Assembly (NCBI RefSeq): GCF_900129875.1
Contig: NZ_FQXC01000005.1
Span: forward strand, 248,001-312,000
Direction of reading: 5' to 3'
DNA length: 64,000 nt
From: Marivita hallyeonensis
GTDB lineage: Bacteria > Pseudomonadota > Alphaproteobacteria > Rhodobacterales > Rhodobacteraceae
How positions within the stretch are numbered: the stretch's first letter is position 1; each line of letters starts with the position of its first letter. Position numbers and translations under genes: made by a program. Under the pieces are notes generated by a model that had not been told where the DNA came from, made no database searches, and was given only the letters and a program-made list of their open reading frames with translations. Positions 27,810 to 39,417 of this stretch are shown here, one piece after another.

Positions 27810-27896
27810 AGATGCGTCGGCGCATCTTCAACGCTCCGTAAACCGGAGCGTTCACAAGACGCGTCATCGCGTCTCTGCTTTCCGTCGACGGAAAGC
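27807..27896. repeat. Four consecutive hairpins filling the pcaB-BKACE gap
   Basis: The 90-base convergent gap consists of four inverted repeats in a row. Hairpin 1: TGAAGATGCG (27807-27816) and CGCATCTTCA (27821-27830), loop TCGG. Hairpin 2: AACGCTCCG (27830-27838) and CGGAGCGTT (27844-27852), loop TAAAC. Hairpin 3: AGACGCG (27857-27863) and CGCGTCT (27868-27874), loop TCAT. Hairpin 4: the perfect 20-base palindrome at 27877-27896, centre TCGA. The first begins at the pcaB stop codon and the last ends four bases before the facing stop. No T-runs follow. All loops start with T. Confidence 0.85.
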
Positions 27897-27899
27897 CCG

Positions 27900-28736
27900 T
27901 CAGGCCACCGCGCGCAGTCCCAGCATCTCGCGCGCCTGCGCCGGTTTTGCGACTGGGCGCTCGTGTTTTTCGCAGATTTCAACCGTCCGCGCGACGAGCG
28001 CGGCATTGGACGGTGCCAGCGTTTCCCGATCCAGTCGGACGTTGTCTTCCAGTCCCGTGCGAGCATGGCCGCCCTCGGAAATCGCCCATTCGTTGAGCGT
28101 GATCTGGTTCGGTCCGATCCCGGCGGCGCACCATGGCACATCTTCGCCGAAAAGCCGTTTCACGGTTTGCACGTAGAAGTCAAAAACCTGCCGATCCGCT
28201 GGCATCGCGTTTTTCACCCCCATGACGAATTGCACATAGGGGGTGTCCGCGATCTCACCGGCTTCGAACATCGCTGCGGCGCGGAAGATGTGGGACAGGT
28301 CAAATGCCTCGATCTCGGGTTTCACGTCATATGCGATCATTTCCGACGCGAGCCAGGCCACAAGGTCCGGCGGGTTCTCGTAGACGCGCGTCGGAAAGTT
28401 GTTGGATCCCACTGACAGCGACGCCATGTCCGGACGCAACGACAGCATGCCGCCACGCTCTGTCCCGGCGCCCGAACGGCCTCCGGTTGAGAACTGGATG
28501 ATCATGCCGGGGCAGTGGGTTTCGATCCCCTCTTTGAGCCGGGCAAAGCGCTCCGGGTCCGAACTTGGCGTCTCATCCTCATTGCGGACATGGGCATGCA
28601 TGATGGTCGCCCCAGCCTCGAACGCGGCATGCGTGCTTTCGATTTGTTCGCTGACCGTCGTGGGAACCGCGGGGTTGTCGGCCTTCCTGGGGACAGACCC
28701 GGTGATGGCGACACAGATGATGCAGGGGGTGGTCAT
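27900..28736 (-). CDS. Beta-keto acid cleavage enzyme (BKACE, DUF849)
   Basis: The 278-residue protein is a BKACE-family TIM barrel, related to 3-keto-5-aminohexanoate cleavage enzyme. These enzymes transfer acetyl-CoA onto a beta-keto acid, giving acetoacetate and a shortened acyl-CoA. Zinc-site His residues are seen in TIMHAHVRNEDETP, and IQFSTGG and AGIGPNQ fit the family. Placement at the end of pobA-pcaCHG suggests beta-ketoadipate (to succinyl-CoA plus acetoacetate) as substrate, a known BKACE activity; that is an inference from context. Confidence 0.85.
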   Translation of the reverse strand: MTTPCIICVAITGSVPRKADNPAVPTTVSEQIESTHAAFEAGATIMHAHVRNEDETPSSDPERFARLKEGIETHCPGMIIQFSTGGRSGAGTERGGMLSLRPDMASLSVGSNNFPTRVYENPPDLVAWLASEMIAYDVKPEIEAFDLSHIFRAAAMFEAGEIADTPYVQFVMGVKNAMPADRQVFDFYVQTVKRLFGEDVPWCAAGIGPNQITLNEWAISEGGHARTGLEDNVRLDRETLAPSNAALVARTVEICEKHERPVAKPAQAREMLGLRAVA

Positions 28737-28744
28737 GATGGGCC

Positions 28745-29350
28745 TCAGATGTCGAAGAAGACGGTTTCGTCTTCACCTTGGATGTTGATGTCGAACCGGT
28801 AGACGTCACCGTCGCGCCGGGCAATCAGCGTCTCGCGCCGCCGCTCCCATTCGATCAGGTTCAGGACCGGATCGGCGGCGTTGGCTTCGGCCTCATCATC
28901 GAAATAGAGCCGCGTCGTCAAGCCGAGGTTGATCCCCCGAGCCACAAGCCAGAGCGTGATGTGCGGGGCCTGTGTGGTGCCGTTCCGGCCCGGAGTGGCC
29001 CCCGGCTTCACCGTGTCGAAGCCCCAGATGCCCGTGTCAAAATCCGGGATCACGCGGCCCCAGCCGCGAAATCCGTCCTCGACCGCGCCGTTGCTTTCGG
29101 GATGCGCGTAAACGCCCTTGGAATTCGCCTGCCAGACCTCGATCAGCACATCCTTGATCGGACTGCCGGTGCCATCCAGCACGCAGCCTTCCACGCGAAT
29201 GTGCTCTCCCTCGGCGTTCGGCCCGGCGATGTCGTGGCCCAGTTCATGGTCATAGATGTCAAAGCCCGCGGCCCCGGGCGCGAGGCCGATATGCACGTAA
29301 GGCCCGGCCGTCTGCGATGCCGTTTCCGGCAGGTAGGGCAGTTTCGTCAT
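28745..29350 (-). CDS. pcaG: Protocatechuate 3,4-dioxygenase alpha subunit
   Basis: The 201-residue alpha subunit pairs with PcaH in the ring-opening dioxygenase. LPETASQTAGPYVHIGLAPG at the N-terminus and the intradiol core GVYAHPESNGAVEDGFRGWG and PHITLWLVARGIN (shown in parts) are PcaG-like. As expected for alpha, it lacks the full iron ligand set. It overlaps the pcaH stop by one base (29350), so the subunits are translated together. Confidence 0.93.
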   Translation of the reverse strand: MTKLPYLPETASQTAGPYVHIGLAPGAAGFDIYDHELGHDIAGPNAEGEHIRVEGCVLDGTGSPIKDVLIEVWQANSKGVYAHPESNGAVEDGFRGWGRVIPDFDTGIWGFDTVKPGATPGRNGTTQAPHITLWLVARGINLGLTTRLYFDDEAEANAADPVLNLIEWERRRETLIARRDGDVYRFDINIQGEDETVFFDI

Positions 29351-30075
29351 CAGTTCCCCTCCAGCCGGTTTTCAAACAAGGTCGACCGCCGTCCGCGCAG
29401 CACGATATCGAAACGATAGGCAATGCTGTCGAGCGGAATCGTCGCGTTCAGATCAAGCTTCGCGGTCAACCGGTCGACGGCGCCCGCATCGGGGATCGAC
29501 TGCACGATCGGGCACAGCGGGATCAGCGGATCGCCCTCGAAGTAAAGCTGCGTGATGAGCCGCTGGCAGAAGGCTGACCCGAAGACCGAGAAATGGATAT
29601 GCGCAGGCCGCCAATTGTTCAGGTGGTTGCGCCACGGATAGGCCCCCGGTTTGACGGTCCGAAAGACGTAATACCCGTCTTCATCCGTAAGCGTGCGCCC
29701 GCAGCCACCGAAATTCGGATCGATCGGCGCAAGGTAGCTGTCTTTCTTGTGCCGATAGCGCCCACCCGCATTGGCCTGCCAGACCTCCACGAGTGTGTTC
29801 GGCACCGGGCGCGCGTTTTCGTCCAATACACGCCCATGCACGATGATCCGCTCGCCAATCGGGTCGCCGGTCTTGGCGTAATTGGATAGCAGATCGTGGT
29901 CGCCCGGCGCGATATCCCCGTGGCCAAAGGTCGGTCCCGTGATGTCGCTGATCGTCTGTTCAAGGCTGATCCGCGCGAATTGTGGGGATCGTGTGACGCT
30001 GGTCTTGTAGTCGGGCGCCAGCGCAGGCGGATGGATCGACATGTCGCGCGGATAGTATTCGCCGGGTTTCGTCAT
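29350..30075 (-). CDS. pcaH: Protocatechuate 3,4-dioxygenase beta subunit
   Basis: The 241-residue beta subunit holds the ferric site: Tyr in [14 protein letters not shown], Tyr in [10 protein letters not shown] and His-x-His in [12 protein letters not shown]. It cleaves protocatechuate to 3-carboxy-cis,cis-muconate. N-terminal [20 protein letters not shown] matches the family. Its start overlaps the pcaC stop by four bases, and pcaG follows at once. Confidence 0.95.
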   Translation of the reverse strand: MTKPGEYYPRDMSIHPPALAPDYKTSVTRSPQFARISLEQTISDITGPTFGHGDIAPGDHDLLSNYAKTGDPIGERIIVHGRVLDENARPVPNTLVEVWQANAGGRYRHKKDSYLAPIDPNFGGCGRTLTDEDGYYVFRTVKPGAYPWRNHLNNWRPAHIHFSVFGSAFCQRLITQLYFEGDPLIPLCPIVQSIPDAGAVDRLTAKLDLNATIPLDSIAYRFDIVLRGRRSTLFENRLEGN

Positions 30076-30449
30076 GACGCGGCCTCCATCTCGGCATAGG
30101 TGGCCTTGGCCAGTTTGATCGCGTGGTTCGCTTTCGGCACGCCGGCATAGATCGCCACGTGCAGGAAGGCTTGCAGTACATCGTCTTTCGACGCCCCCGT
30201 ATTTACCGTCGCGCGGATGTGCATCGGGATTTCGTCGAAATTCCCCGTCGCCGCCAAAAGCGCGAGCGTCAGCATCGACCGCTCGCGGCGCGAAATCGTG
30301 TCATCCGACCAGACCGTGCCCCACGCGCTTTCGGTGATCAAATCCTGAAACGGCGCGTCGAATTCGGTCTTTGCGGCCTCGGCCCGGTCTACATGTGCGT
30401 CTCCCAGAACCGCCCGGCGGGTGGCCATACCTGTCTCTTTTCGGCTCAT
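30072..30449 (-). CDS. pcaC: 4-carboxymuconolactone decarboxylase PcaC
   Basis: The 125-residue protein is a CMD/AhpD-fold decarboxylase acting after Pca[33 protein letters not shown] and [14 protein letters not shown] are characteristic. AAAGGATG precedes ATG 30449; the frame reaches further upstream inside pobA but without family similarity. No fused PcaD domain is present, and pcaD is not in this window. Confidence 0.92.
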   Translation of the reverse strand: MSRKETGMATRRAVLGDAHVDRAEAAKTEFDAPFQDLITESAWGTVWSDDTISRRERSMLTLALLAATGNFDEIPMHIRATVNTGASKDDVLQAFLHVAIYAGVPKANHAIKLAKATYAEMEAAS

Positions 30450-30459
30450 GGGCATCCTT

Positions 30460-31701
<1,242 letters not shown>

Positions 31702-31778
31702 TCACAGTGCCACCAAAGGGGTCGGGACGGCGCTGGCACGGCGGCGCTGCGCGCCTTGATGCCGTGCCTTGGCATCGC

Positions 31779-32621
31779 TCAGCCATCCCCGCCCAGATCA
31801 TCCCAGATCTCGCGCACCCAGCCCTTGATGACCTGCGCTTCTTCCCAGCGGTTCGACATCTCGCGGCCTTGCGCGTCGGTCATGGCATATTCCGGCGGTC
31901 CCAGTTCGCAAACGAAGATGCAGTCGCCGGCCACGTTCCGCGCCCGCCAATCGGCGATCCCTTCGCGCCACCAGCCCTTGAACAGATCCACCCATTTCTG
32001 GTGCTGCGGGAAATCGAGTTGCAACTGGATCTGCTGGCGGCTGGCAACTCGGCCCTGAAAGCTGTCCGACCTCTGTAGCACCCGAGAGATCAACTCCAGG
32101 TCCTGCTCGGACAATGGGAACCAGAACTCCCGATCCACGACGTAATGTGAGAGATCGGCACAGATCCGCATCTCTGGAATGCGGTCCAAAAGCTGCAGCG
32201 TGACGTAAAGGTCATTCGTGATGCAATTGCGATGGGTCTCGAACTGGATCGGCATGCCGATCCGGTCCGACATCTCCAGCCACGTCTCGATCACCGGCAC
32301 CATATCATCAAGCGCAATTGGCATGACCTGACCGATCACGTCCACAAACGGCGCGCCGAATTCGGCGGCCATGTGCAGCGTGTCTTCCAGGCTCTCAACT
32401 GTCTTCGGAAACGCCACGATCAGTGGCGTCAACCCGTGCGCCTCCATATGCGGCCGCACGGAGTGGGCGACTGCGACATCGGACGCGCCCAGATCAATCG
32501 CCATCCCATCGAACCCGGCGCTGGCCACCATTTCACACACCTGATCCAGCGGCAGCTTGACCCCCGTCTGGTCATGCGGCTGCATCGCCCAGAGCGAGGT
32601 GTAGACCTGAAGCCGCCTCAC
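31779..32621 (-). CDS. Sugar phosphate isomerase/epimerase-like TIM-barrel protein
   Basis: The 280-residue product looks like an AP-endonuclease-2-type TIM barrel (xylose isomerase-like). Candidate metal residues are in FETHRNCITND, CADLSHYV and CIFVCELGPPEYAM. The likely start is GTG 32621, giving MRRLQVYTSLWAMQPHD; it overlaps the desaturase stop as GTGA. Substrate unknown. The gene ends about 150 bases before pobA; whether it belongs to that transcript is unclear. Confidence 0.75.
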   Translation of the reverse strand: MRRLQVYTSLWAMQPHDQTGVKLPLDQVCEMVASAGFDGMAIDLGASDVAVAHSVRPHMEAHGLTPLIVAFPKTVESLEDTLHMAAEFGAPFVDVIGQVMPIALDDMVPVIETWLEMSDRIGMPIQFETHRNCITNDLYVTLQLLDRIPEMRICADLSHYVVDREFWFPLSEQDLELISRVLQRSDSFQGRVASRQQIQLQLDFPQHQKWVDLFKGWWREGIADWRARNVAGDCIFVCELGPPEYAMTDAQGREMSNRWEEAQVIKGWVREIWDDLGGDG

Positions 32622-33601
32622 TCGGCGGGCACGCGGCGCGTGCGGCCACCGCCCGCAGGCACGACCCAGACCTCGTTCATCGGGTACTGGCTTTCGTCCT
32701 TCGCCATGAGTTTCTTGATGACCTCGACCTGAAACTCGATCCAGCCCATGCGGTGGACCTCTCCCGCCTTGTCTTCGATCTTGTCGTTCAACGCGCGTAG
32801 TTTCCAGAACGGCACGGCCGGAAAGGTGTGATGTGCGGTGTGGTAAGGCATCTGCCAGCACAGCCAGCGGAAAAAGGCGTTTGTGCGGGTGGAGCGCGTG
32901 TTCTCCAGGATATCATTCTCGTGCGACAGGCCCAGATGTTCGATCGTGTTCTGCAACTGGTGCACCGGCTTCGTCAGCACCATAGGGATCAGCCAGAACG
33001 TCAACGCGGCCCAGCTTCCCGTCACCACGGAGACAAGTGCGATCACCGCGTAGCCCGCCAGATGCAACCGGCTTTCGCGGATCACCTTGGCTTCTTCCTC
33101 GGGCCGGATGAACGGCTCCACGATCACCCCGCGCGCCCGCCGGATCACGCCAAACACGCGGTTGCGCCAATAGGTGATGCCAAAGAGCCAGAGAAGATAA
33201 GTCGTCAGCGTGTAAGGCTCGCGCACCAACTCGCCGTCCCGCTCCCAGTCTTGCGTGTGCTGGTGGTGCGCGAAATGCATGATCTGGTCAAAGTCGCGCG
33301 GGAAAACCTGAACGAACCCGATCAGGCGACCGAATACCTCGTTCAGCCACCGCGTCTTGAACACCGTCGCGTGGCTCAATTCGTGCTGTGCGGCATAGAG
33401 AAAGTTCAGCAGGACTCCCAAGGCGAACCCCGTGACCCAGACCCATGCCGTCCCCATCGCCTGCGCATGCAGAATGCCGACCAACAGGATCGCACCCAGA
33501 TGGCTGGCCATCTGCATTGCACCGTGCAGGTCGGACCGTTCGGTCAGGCTCCGCAGCTCGGCGGGTGTCAGCAACTTTCGGCGAGAAAAACTGGCGTCCA
33601 T
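32618..33601 (-). CDS. Membrane fatty acid desaturase/hydroxylase
   Basis: The 327-residue protein has the three histidine boxes of di-iron desaturases: AAQHELSHATVF, HFAHHQHTQDWERDG and PYHTAHHTFPAVPFWKL. About four hydrophobic segments lie between them. Substrate (acyl lipid, sterol-like or other) cannot be told. GGAGGGAGTG precedes ATG 33601, an excellent ribosome site, so the longer upstream frame is rejected. Coupled by GTGA to the isomerase-like gene. Confidence 0.85.
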   Translation of the reverse strand: MDASFSRRKLLTPAELRSLTERSDLHGAMQMASHLGAILLVGILHAQAMGTAWVWVTGFALGVLLNFLYAAQHELSHATVFKTRWLNEVFGRLIGFVQVFPRDFDQIMHFAHHQHTQDWERDGELVREPYTLTTYLLWLFGITYWRNRVFGVIRRARGVIVEPFIRPEEEAKVIRESRLHLAGYAVIALVSVVTGSWAALTFWLIPMVLTKPVHQLQNTIEHLGLSHENDILENTRSTRTNAFFRWLCWQMPYHTAHHTFPAVPFWKLRALNDKIEDKAGEVHRMGWIEFQVEVIKKLMAKDESQYPMNEVWVVPAGGGRTRRVPAE

Positions 33602-33804
33602 CACTCCCTCCGTTCGCATGATGATAAAGACTGAACGGGATCGGGGGAAAAGAAAAGGACAGTGTGCCTGATTTCCAGCCAGGCCGACCGCCTCTGCCCG
33701 ATTTGCCATCATCCGCTGATCGTCCACGCCTCGGTCATGAGATCATTGAACCAAAGCCAATGCTGGCGCAGAATGAGGCAAAACAGGCAGAGGCGGGCAG
33801 ACCG

Positions 33805-34935
33805 ATGCAGATCAACAGACGACAGTTCGGCCTTGGCCTTCTGGGCTTTGGCTTTTCCGCGTGCTCCGGGGGCGTGAGCAGCACGGTGACATCCAACAGC
33901 CCCACGGGTATACCAGCCGACCTGCGCCCGGTCCCGAACTCGGGCTACGACGCCTGGGTCGCGTCGTTCAGAGGCCGCGCGGTTGGGCAGGGCATCTCGC
34001 AAAGCACTCTCGCTGCAGCGTTCAGGGGCACGGGTTTCCTACCCGGCGTCGTGACCCGCGACCGCAACCAGACAGAGTTCCGGCGCAGCCTTGAAGACTA
34101 CCTCTCCATCGCAACCTCCGACGAGCGTATTCAAAAGGGGCGCGCCGCCTTTGCCCGCCATCGCGGAACCCTGAACGCGCTCGAAGACCGCTACGGCGTC
34201 GATGCCTACATCATCTGCGCGATCTGGGGGCTGGAAAGCTTCTACGGCGAACGGCGCGGGCAGGTGCCGGTGATCTCGTCCACCTCGACGCTCGCCTTCG
34301 ACGGGCGGCGCGGGCGGTTCTTCGAGCAACAACTCATCGCCGCGCTGCGCATTCTGCAAAACGGCGACATCACCGCGCCCCGCATGACAGGAAGCTGGGC
34401 GGGCGCGATGGGTCATACCCAGTTCATCCCGACGTCATACCTGCAATTCGCCGTTGACTACACTGGCGACGGGCGGCGCGACATCTGGTCGGACGACCCC
34501 AGCGACGCACTTGCCTCCGCCGCTGCCTATCTGCAGCGCAACGGCTGGCAGCGCGGCCTTGGCTGGGGCGGCGAATCCGCCTCCGGATCGCTTCAGCCGC
34601 AGCCGGGCGGCCCGCGATTCAGCACGACGCGCAACTTCGGCGTCATTAAGCGCTACAACAACTCCGATGCGTACGCGATTGGCGTCGGCCACCTGTCTGA
34701 CCGCATTCGTGGCGCAGGACCCCTCCGTACGCCGTTCCCACCAGATGCAAACGGGCTCACCAAGGCGGATCGCATCGCCTTGCAGCAACGCCTCACCGCG
34801 CGCGGATTCGACACCGGCGGTGCGGATGGTGTGATCGGGCGCAATACCGAAGCCGCGATCAGCGCCTATCAGCAAAGTCGCGGTCTGCCCGTGACCGGAA
34901 CGCCGTCGCAAGCCCTGTTACAGAGCCTTCGGTGA
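33805..34935 (+). CDS. Lytic murein transglycosylase, MltB type, with PG-binding domain
   Basis: The 376-residue product begins MQINRRQFGLGLLGFGFSAC, a twin-arginine-like lipoprotein signal. An SLT-type domain follows with catalytic Glu in AIWGLESFYGE and the MltB blocks SWAGAMGHTQFIPTSY and YNNSDAYAIGVGHLSDRI. A C-terminal peptidoglycan-binding domain (about 315-376: LQQRLTARGFDTGGADGVIG) is present. It cleaves murein glycan strands with 1,6-anhydro product formation in the periplasm. Confidence 0.9.
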   Translation: MQINRRQFGLGLLGFGFSACSGGVSSTVTSNSPTGIPADLRPVPNSGYDAWVASFRGRAVGQGISQSTLAAAFRGTGFLPGVVTRDRNQTEFRRSLEDYLSIATSDERIQKGRAAFARHRGTLNALEDRYGVDAYIICAIWGLESFYGERRGQVPVISSTSTLAFDGRRGRFFEQQLIAALRILQNGDITAPRMTGSWAGAMGHTQFIPTSYLQFAVDYTGDGRRDIWSDDPSDALASAAAYLQRNGWQRGLGWGGESASGSLQPQPGGPRFSTTRNFGVIKRYNNSDAYAIGVGHLSDRIRGAGPLRTPFPPDANGLTKADRIALQQRLTARGFDTGGADGVIGRNTEAAISAYQQSRGLPVTGTPSQALLQSLR

Positions 34936-35381
34936 TGCGCCTCTTCAGGGTCTTGCGCTCGACCGTTGTGCTGTTTTGGCTCTGCGGCGCACTTGCGATC
35001 AGTACGGTTGCACTTGGCATTCAGGCGCTGACACTCAGCGCGCAGGTCGCCACGTTGAGTGCCAGCGCTGCTGCTTCGGCAGTCAAGCACCGCAAGGAGG
35101 TGGCGCAAGCCGTGTCCAAAGCCAAAGCCAAGGCGCGCCTGCGCCGGATGATCGTTGCCGTTCCGGTGCTCGGCGGTGCCGCCGCTATCGCTTTCGAGGC
35201 GCAGGATTACGAAGCGTGGCAGGCGGCGAACCCTGACCGGGCGTTCTCTGACTACTCCTGCGATGTCGCCGCCCAGAGCGCGGAAGTGGTCGACGACGTA
35301 TTGCAGGACCTCCCAGAACAGGTGCGCCCCTCGCGCGACATGGTTTTGCGTCAGTTGCCGGATTGCGACTCTCCTGCGTGA
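34935..35381 (+). CDS. Small membrane-anchored protein of unknown function
   Basis: This 148-residue protein has one N-terminal membrane segment (VLFWLCGALAISTVALGI), an Ala/Lys/Val-rich helix probably forming a coiled coil (about 30-75), a second hydrophobic stretch (MIVAVPVLGGAAAIAF) and an acidic C-terminal region with two Cys. I do not recognise a family. The start overlaps the transglycosylase stop (GTGATG), implying coupling. Confidence 0.7.
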   Translation: MRLFRVLRSTVVLFWLCGALAISTVALGIQALTLSAQVATLSASAAASAVKHRKEVAQAVSKAKAKARLRRMIVAVPVLGGAAAIAFEAQDYEAWQAANPDRAFSDYSCDVAAQSAEVVDDVLQDLPEQVRPSRDMVLRQLPDCDSPA

Positions 35382-35554
35382 CAGCCACCGCTGGGATTGC
35401 GCCCATCTGACAGGCGATCAGACCAGATCTGTTCAAAAATTAATCACTTGAGAGCGGAATCGGTCAAATTTCGCGAGGCAATTCGCCTCTGTCGATCAGA
35501 TCTGCGCAATCGGCAAGGGACAGTCCCAAACGGCGCTGCTAGCGTCCGAGCGAC

Positions 35555-36379
35555 ATGACACACGTGACCACCTTGACGATCCAACCGCCGCGCTCGCATG
35601 GCACGCTGCACATCGCCGCGAAGTCGCGTGGCGCGGGCGCGTCCGCCATCGCCGATCTGCGTCAGCAGGGATCTGCCAAGGTGCTGATGACCCCGGCGCG
35701 GGACGCGGTCGAGGGGATCATCCTGAACACGTCCGGTGGGCTGACCGGCGGCGATACGCTGGCCATTCAGGCCGATGCCCAATCGCACGCGCGACTGCGC
35801 CTGACCACACAAGCCGCCGAACGCGTCTACCGCAGCCCGGACGCCCGCTTTGCGCGTGTCCGCAATACATTGACCGTGGCCGAGGGCGGTCGGATCGACT
35901 GGTTGCCGCAAGAGACGATCCTCTTTCAGAACGGCGCCTTGCGCCGGTCGCTGAGGGTCGACATGGCGCCAGAGGCCCACGCCCTGATCGTCGAGCCGGT
36001 GCTCTTCGGTCGCCTTGCCATGGGTGAGGTCGTGACGGAGGCGAGCCTTCTCGATGACCTCACCATTCGCCGGGGCGACACGGTGATCTTCAAGGACACA
36101 ACGCGTCTGACCGGTGACATTGCCGCCAAGCTCGACAAGCCCGCAGTCGGCGGCGGCGCGCGCGCGATGGCGCTGGTCGTCTACGCCGCGCCCGACGCGG
36201 ACCGGCACATCGACCCGATCCGCGCCGACCTGCCCAACACAGCGGGCGTATCGCTCGTTCATGACGGCTGCCTCGTCCTGCGCGCGCTCGCGCCCGATGG
36301 GTTCGAGCTGCGCCGCACCCTGATCCCCATCCTCGAACGACTAAGCGGCGACACCCTGCCGCGCTCCTGGAGACTGTGA
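35555..36379 (+). CDS. ureD: Urease accessory protein UreD
   Basis: The 274-residue UreD (UreH) helps load nickel into urease with UreF and UreG. Motifs: SRGAGASAIADLRQQGSAKV, LNTSGGLTGGDTLAIQ, TTQAAERVYRSPD and EGGRIDWLPQETILF. It opens the urease operon. The 173-base gap before it has a small GAGGC/GCCTC hairpin (35478-35492) and no obvious NtrC-type site. Confidence 0.93.
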   Translation: MTHVTTLTIQPPRSHGTLHIAAKSRGAGASAIADLRQQGSAKVLMTPARDAVEGIILNTSGGLTGGDTLAIQADAQSHARLRLTTQAAERVYRSPDARFARVRNTLTVAEGGRIDWLPQETILFQNGALRRSLRVDMAPEAHALIVEPVLFGRLAMGEVVTEASLLDDLTIRRGDTVIFKDTTRLTGDIAAKLDKPAVGGGARAMALVVYAAPDADRHIDPIRADLPNTAGVSLVHDGCLVLRALAPDGFELRRTLIPILERLSGDTLPRSWRL

Positions 36380-36382
36380 CGT

Positions 36383-36685
36383 ATGAACCTGACCCCCCGC
36401 GAAAAGGATAAACTGCTGATCGCGATGGCCGCCGAGGTGGCCCGCAAGCGGCTCGCGCGCGGCGTGAAACTCAACCACCCCGAAGCCATCGCGCTCATCA
36501 CCGACGCCGTGGTCGAAGGCGCGCGCGACGGCCGCTCCGTTGCCGACATGATGCAGGCGGGCGCGCAGGTCATCACCCGCGACCAATGCATGGAAGGTGT
36601 GCCCGAGATGATCCATGAGGTTCAGGTCGAAGCCACTTTCCCGGACGGCACGAAGCTCGTCACGGTCCACAATCCCATCCGCTGA
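36383..36685 (+). CDS. ureA: Urease gamma subunit UreA
   Basis: The 100-residue gamma subunit begins [20 protein letters not shown] and contains [21 protein letters not shown] in the family pattern, followed by [21 protein letters not shown]. It forms the (alpha-beta-gamma)3 urease core with UreB and UreC. It starts three bases after the ureD stop. Confidence 0.96.
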   Translation: MNLTPREKDKLLIAMAAEVARKRLARGVKLNHPEAIALITDAVVEGARDGRSVADMMQAGAQVITRDQCMEGVPEMIHEVQVEATFPDGTKLVTVHNPIR

Positions 36686-36717
36686 AATTTTCCAGATTTT
36701 TGAAAGAGAAGAAGACC

Positions 36718-36891
36718 ATGAAGCACCTTGTACTCCCCAGCCTCCTGCTGACCGCCACCGCCGCATCCGCGCATCCCGGGGCGCATGTCCATCCGCACGA
36801 TGGTGCGTCCTGGCTTGTGATCGTCGGCGCTTTGGCTGTGCTCGCCGTTGCAGGCGGTCTCGCTGCAGCAAAGGTGAGGTCGCGCAGATGA
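36718..36891 (+). CDS. Small His-rich membrane protein in the urease operon
   Basis: This 57-residue product has a signal-like N-terminus ([15 protein letters not shown]), a short loop [14 protein letters not shown] with four His and one Asp, a membrane segment ([19 protein letters not shown]) and a basic end. The His-rich loop would face the periplasm and could bind nickel. Function unproven. The gene sits between ureA and ureB, overlapping ureB by ATGA, which makes it a genuine member of the operon. Confidence 0.75.
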   Translation: MKHLVLPSLLLTATAASAHPGAHVHPHDGASWLVIVGALAVLAVAGGLAAAKVRSRR

Positions 36892-37193
36892 TCCCCGGAG
36901 AGCTTTTTCCGGCGGAGGGGACGTTGACCCTCAATCCCGACCGAGAAGCGATCACCCTGATAGTCGCCAATACCGGCGACCGCCCGGTGCAGGTGGGCAG
37001 TCACTACCATTTCGCCGAAACCAATCCGGCGCTCGATTTCGACCGCGATGCCGCGCGGGGCCACCGTCTCGACATCGCGCCCGGCACCGCCGTCCGGTTT
37101 GAACCGGGTCAGCGCCGCGAGGTGCAGCTCATCCCCTTCGGCGGTGCGCGCCGGGTGATCGGGTTCAACCAGCAAATCATGGGAGATCTCTGA
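36888..37193 (+). CDS. ureB: Urease beta subunit UreB
   Basis: The 101-residue beta subunit starts [20 protein letters not shown] and has [17 protein letters not shown] and [11 protein letters not shown], all family hallmarks. It overlaps the preceding small gene (ATGA) and the following one (TGATG), so three genes here are translationally linked. Confidence 0.96.
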   Translation: MIPGELFPAEGTLTLNPDREAITLIVANTGDRPVQVGSHYHFAETNPALDFDRDAARGHRLDIAPGTAVRFEPGQRREVQLIPFGGARRVIGFNQQIMGDL

Positions 37194-37507
37194 TGCCCAA
37201 AGTTGTTACAGCGATGGATTACTGGGCCAATGCCATGCAAATGGGGTTTGTCCTGGCAGAGGCGCACGGTGTCATCGCCATGCGTCTTCTGGGTGCCATG
37301 GGCGTCTGGTCCGTACCGAAAACCGAAAACAGCCGGATGCTGAACGAGAAGGTCTTCGCCTTTGTAAAAGGGTCGACGGATGCCTCGCTGGCGGCGATCG
37401 CGGGGAATACGCCGGACGTGGTCGCAGCTGCTGCGATCAAGCCGATCCGCCGAGCGACCTACTACAATCACAAGCGCCTCACCCGACGCGGCCTCAAGAG
37501 GTTCTGA
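37193..37507 (+). CDS. Phasin-like helical protein in the urease operon
   Basis: The 104-residue product is helical and Ala/Met-rich ([32 protein letters not shown]), ending with a basic tail. It resembles phasin-type amphipathic proteins in composition only. I recognise no urease accessory family. It shares TGATG with ureB and ends one base before ureC begins, so it is cotranscribed with the urease subunits. Confidence 0.72.
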   Translation: MPKVVTAMDYWANAMQMGFVLAEAHGVIAMRLLGAMGVWSVPKTENSRMLNEKVFAFVKGSTDASLAAIAGNTPDVVAAAAIKPIRRATYYNHKRLTRRGLKRF

Positions 37508-37508
37508 C

Positions 37509-39269
<1,761 letters not shown>

Positions 39270-39307
39270 TGTTCAGGTCGCACTTGAACCCCGCCTCGCG
39301 AAGCGAC

Positions 39308-39395
39308 GTGACGCGACCGCCCGTTCCGTCGAACCGCAGGTTCGCCTACGGCGAAACGCGGGCGCGTCCCGCACCCGCCCGGTCGGACGCGTCAC
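39308..39395. repeat. Nested inverted repeats between ureC and ureE
   Basis: Outer arms GTGACGCG (39308-39315) and CGCGTCAC (39388-39395) enclose CGCCCG (39318-39323) pairing with CGGGCG (39359-39364), GAACC-GCA-GGTTC (39331-39343) and TTCGCC-TAC-GGCGAA (39341-39355). The 148-base gap interrupts an otherwise gapless operon and could fold into a branched RNA that attenuates or stabilises the distal mRNA. No gene is seen in it. Confidence 0.6.
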
Positions 39396-39417
39396 ATCGC
39401 ATGTGTTGAGGACGGAC

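Noticed and set aside
27807-27896. A CRISPR-like array
   Set aside because: The units are different inverted repeats with no repeated direct sequence or spacers, and no cas genes are nearby.
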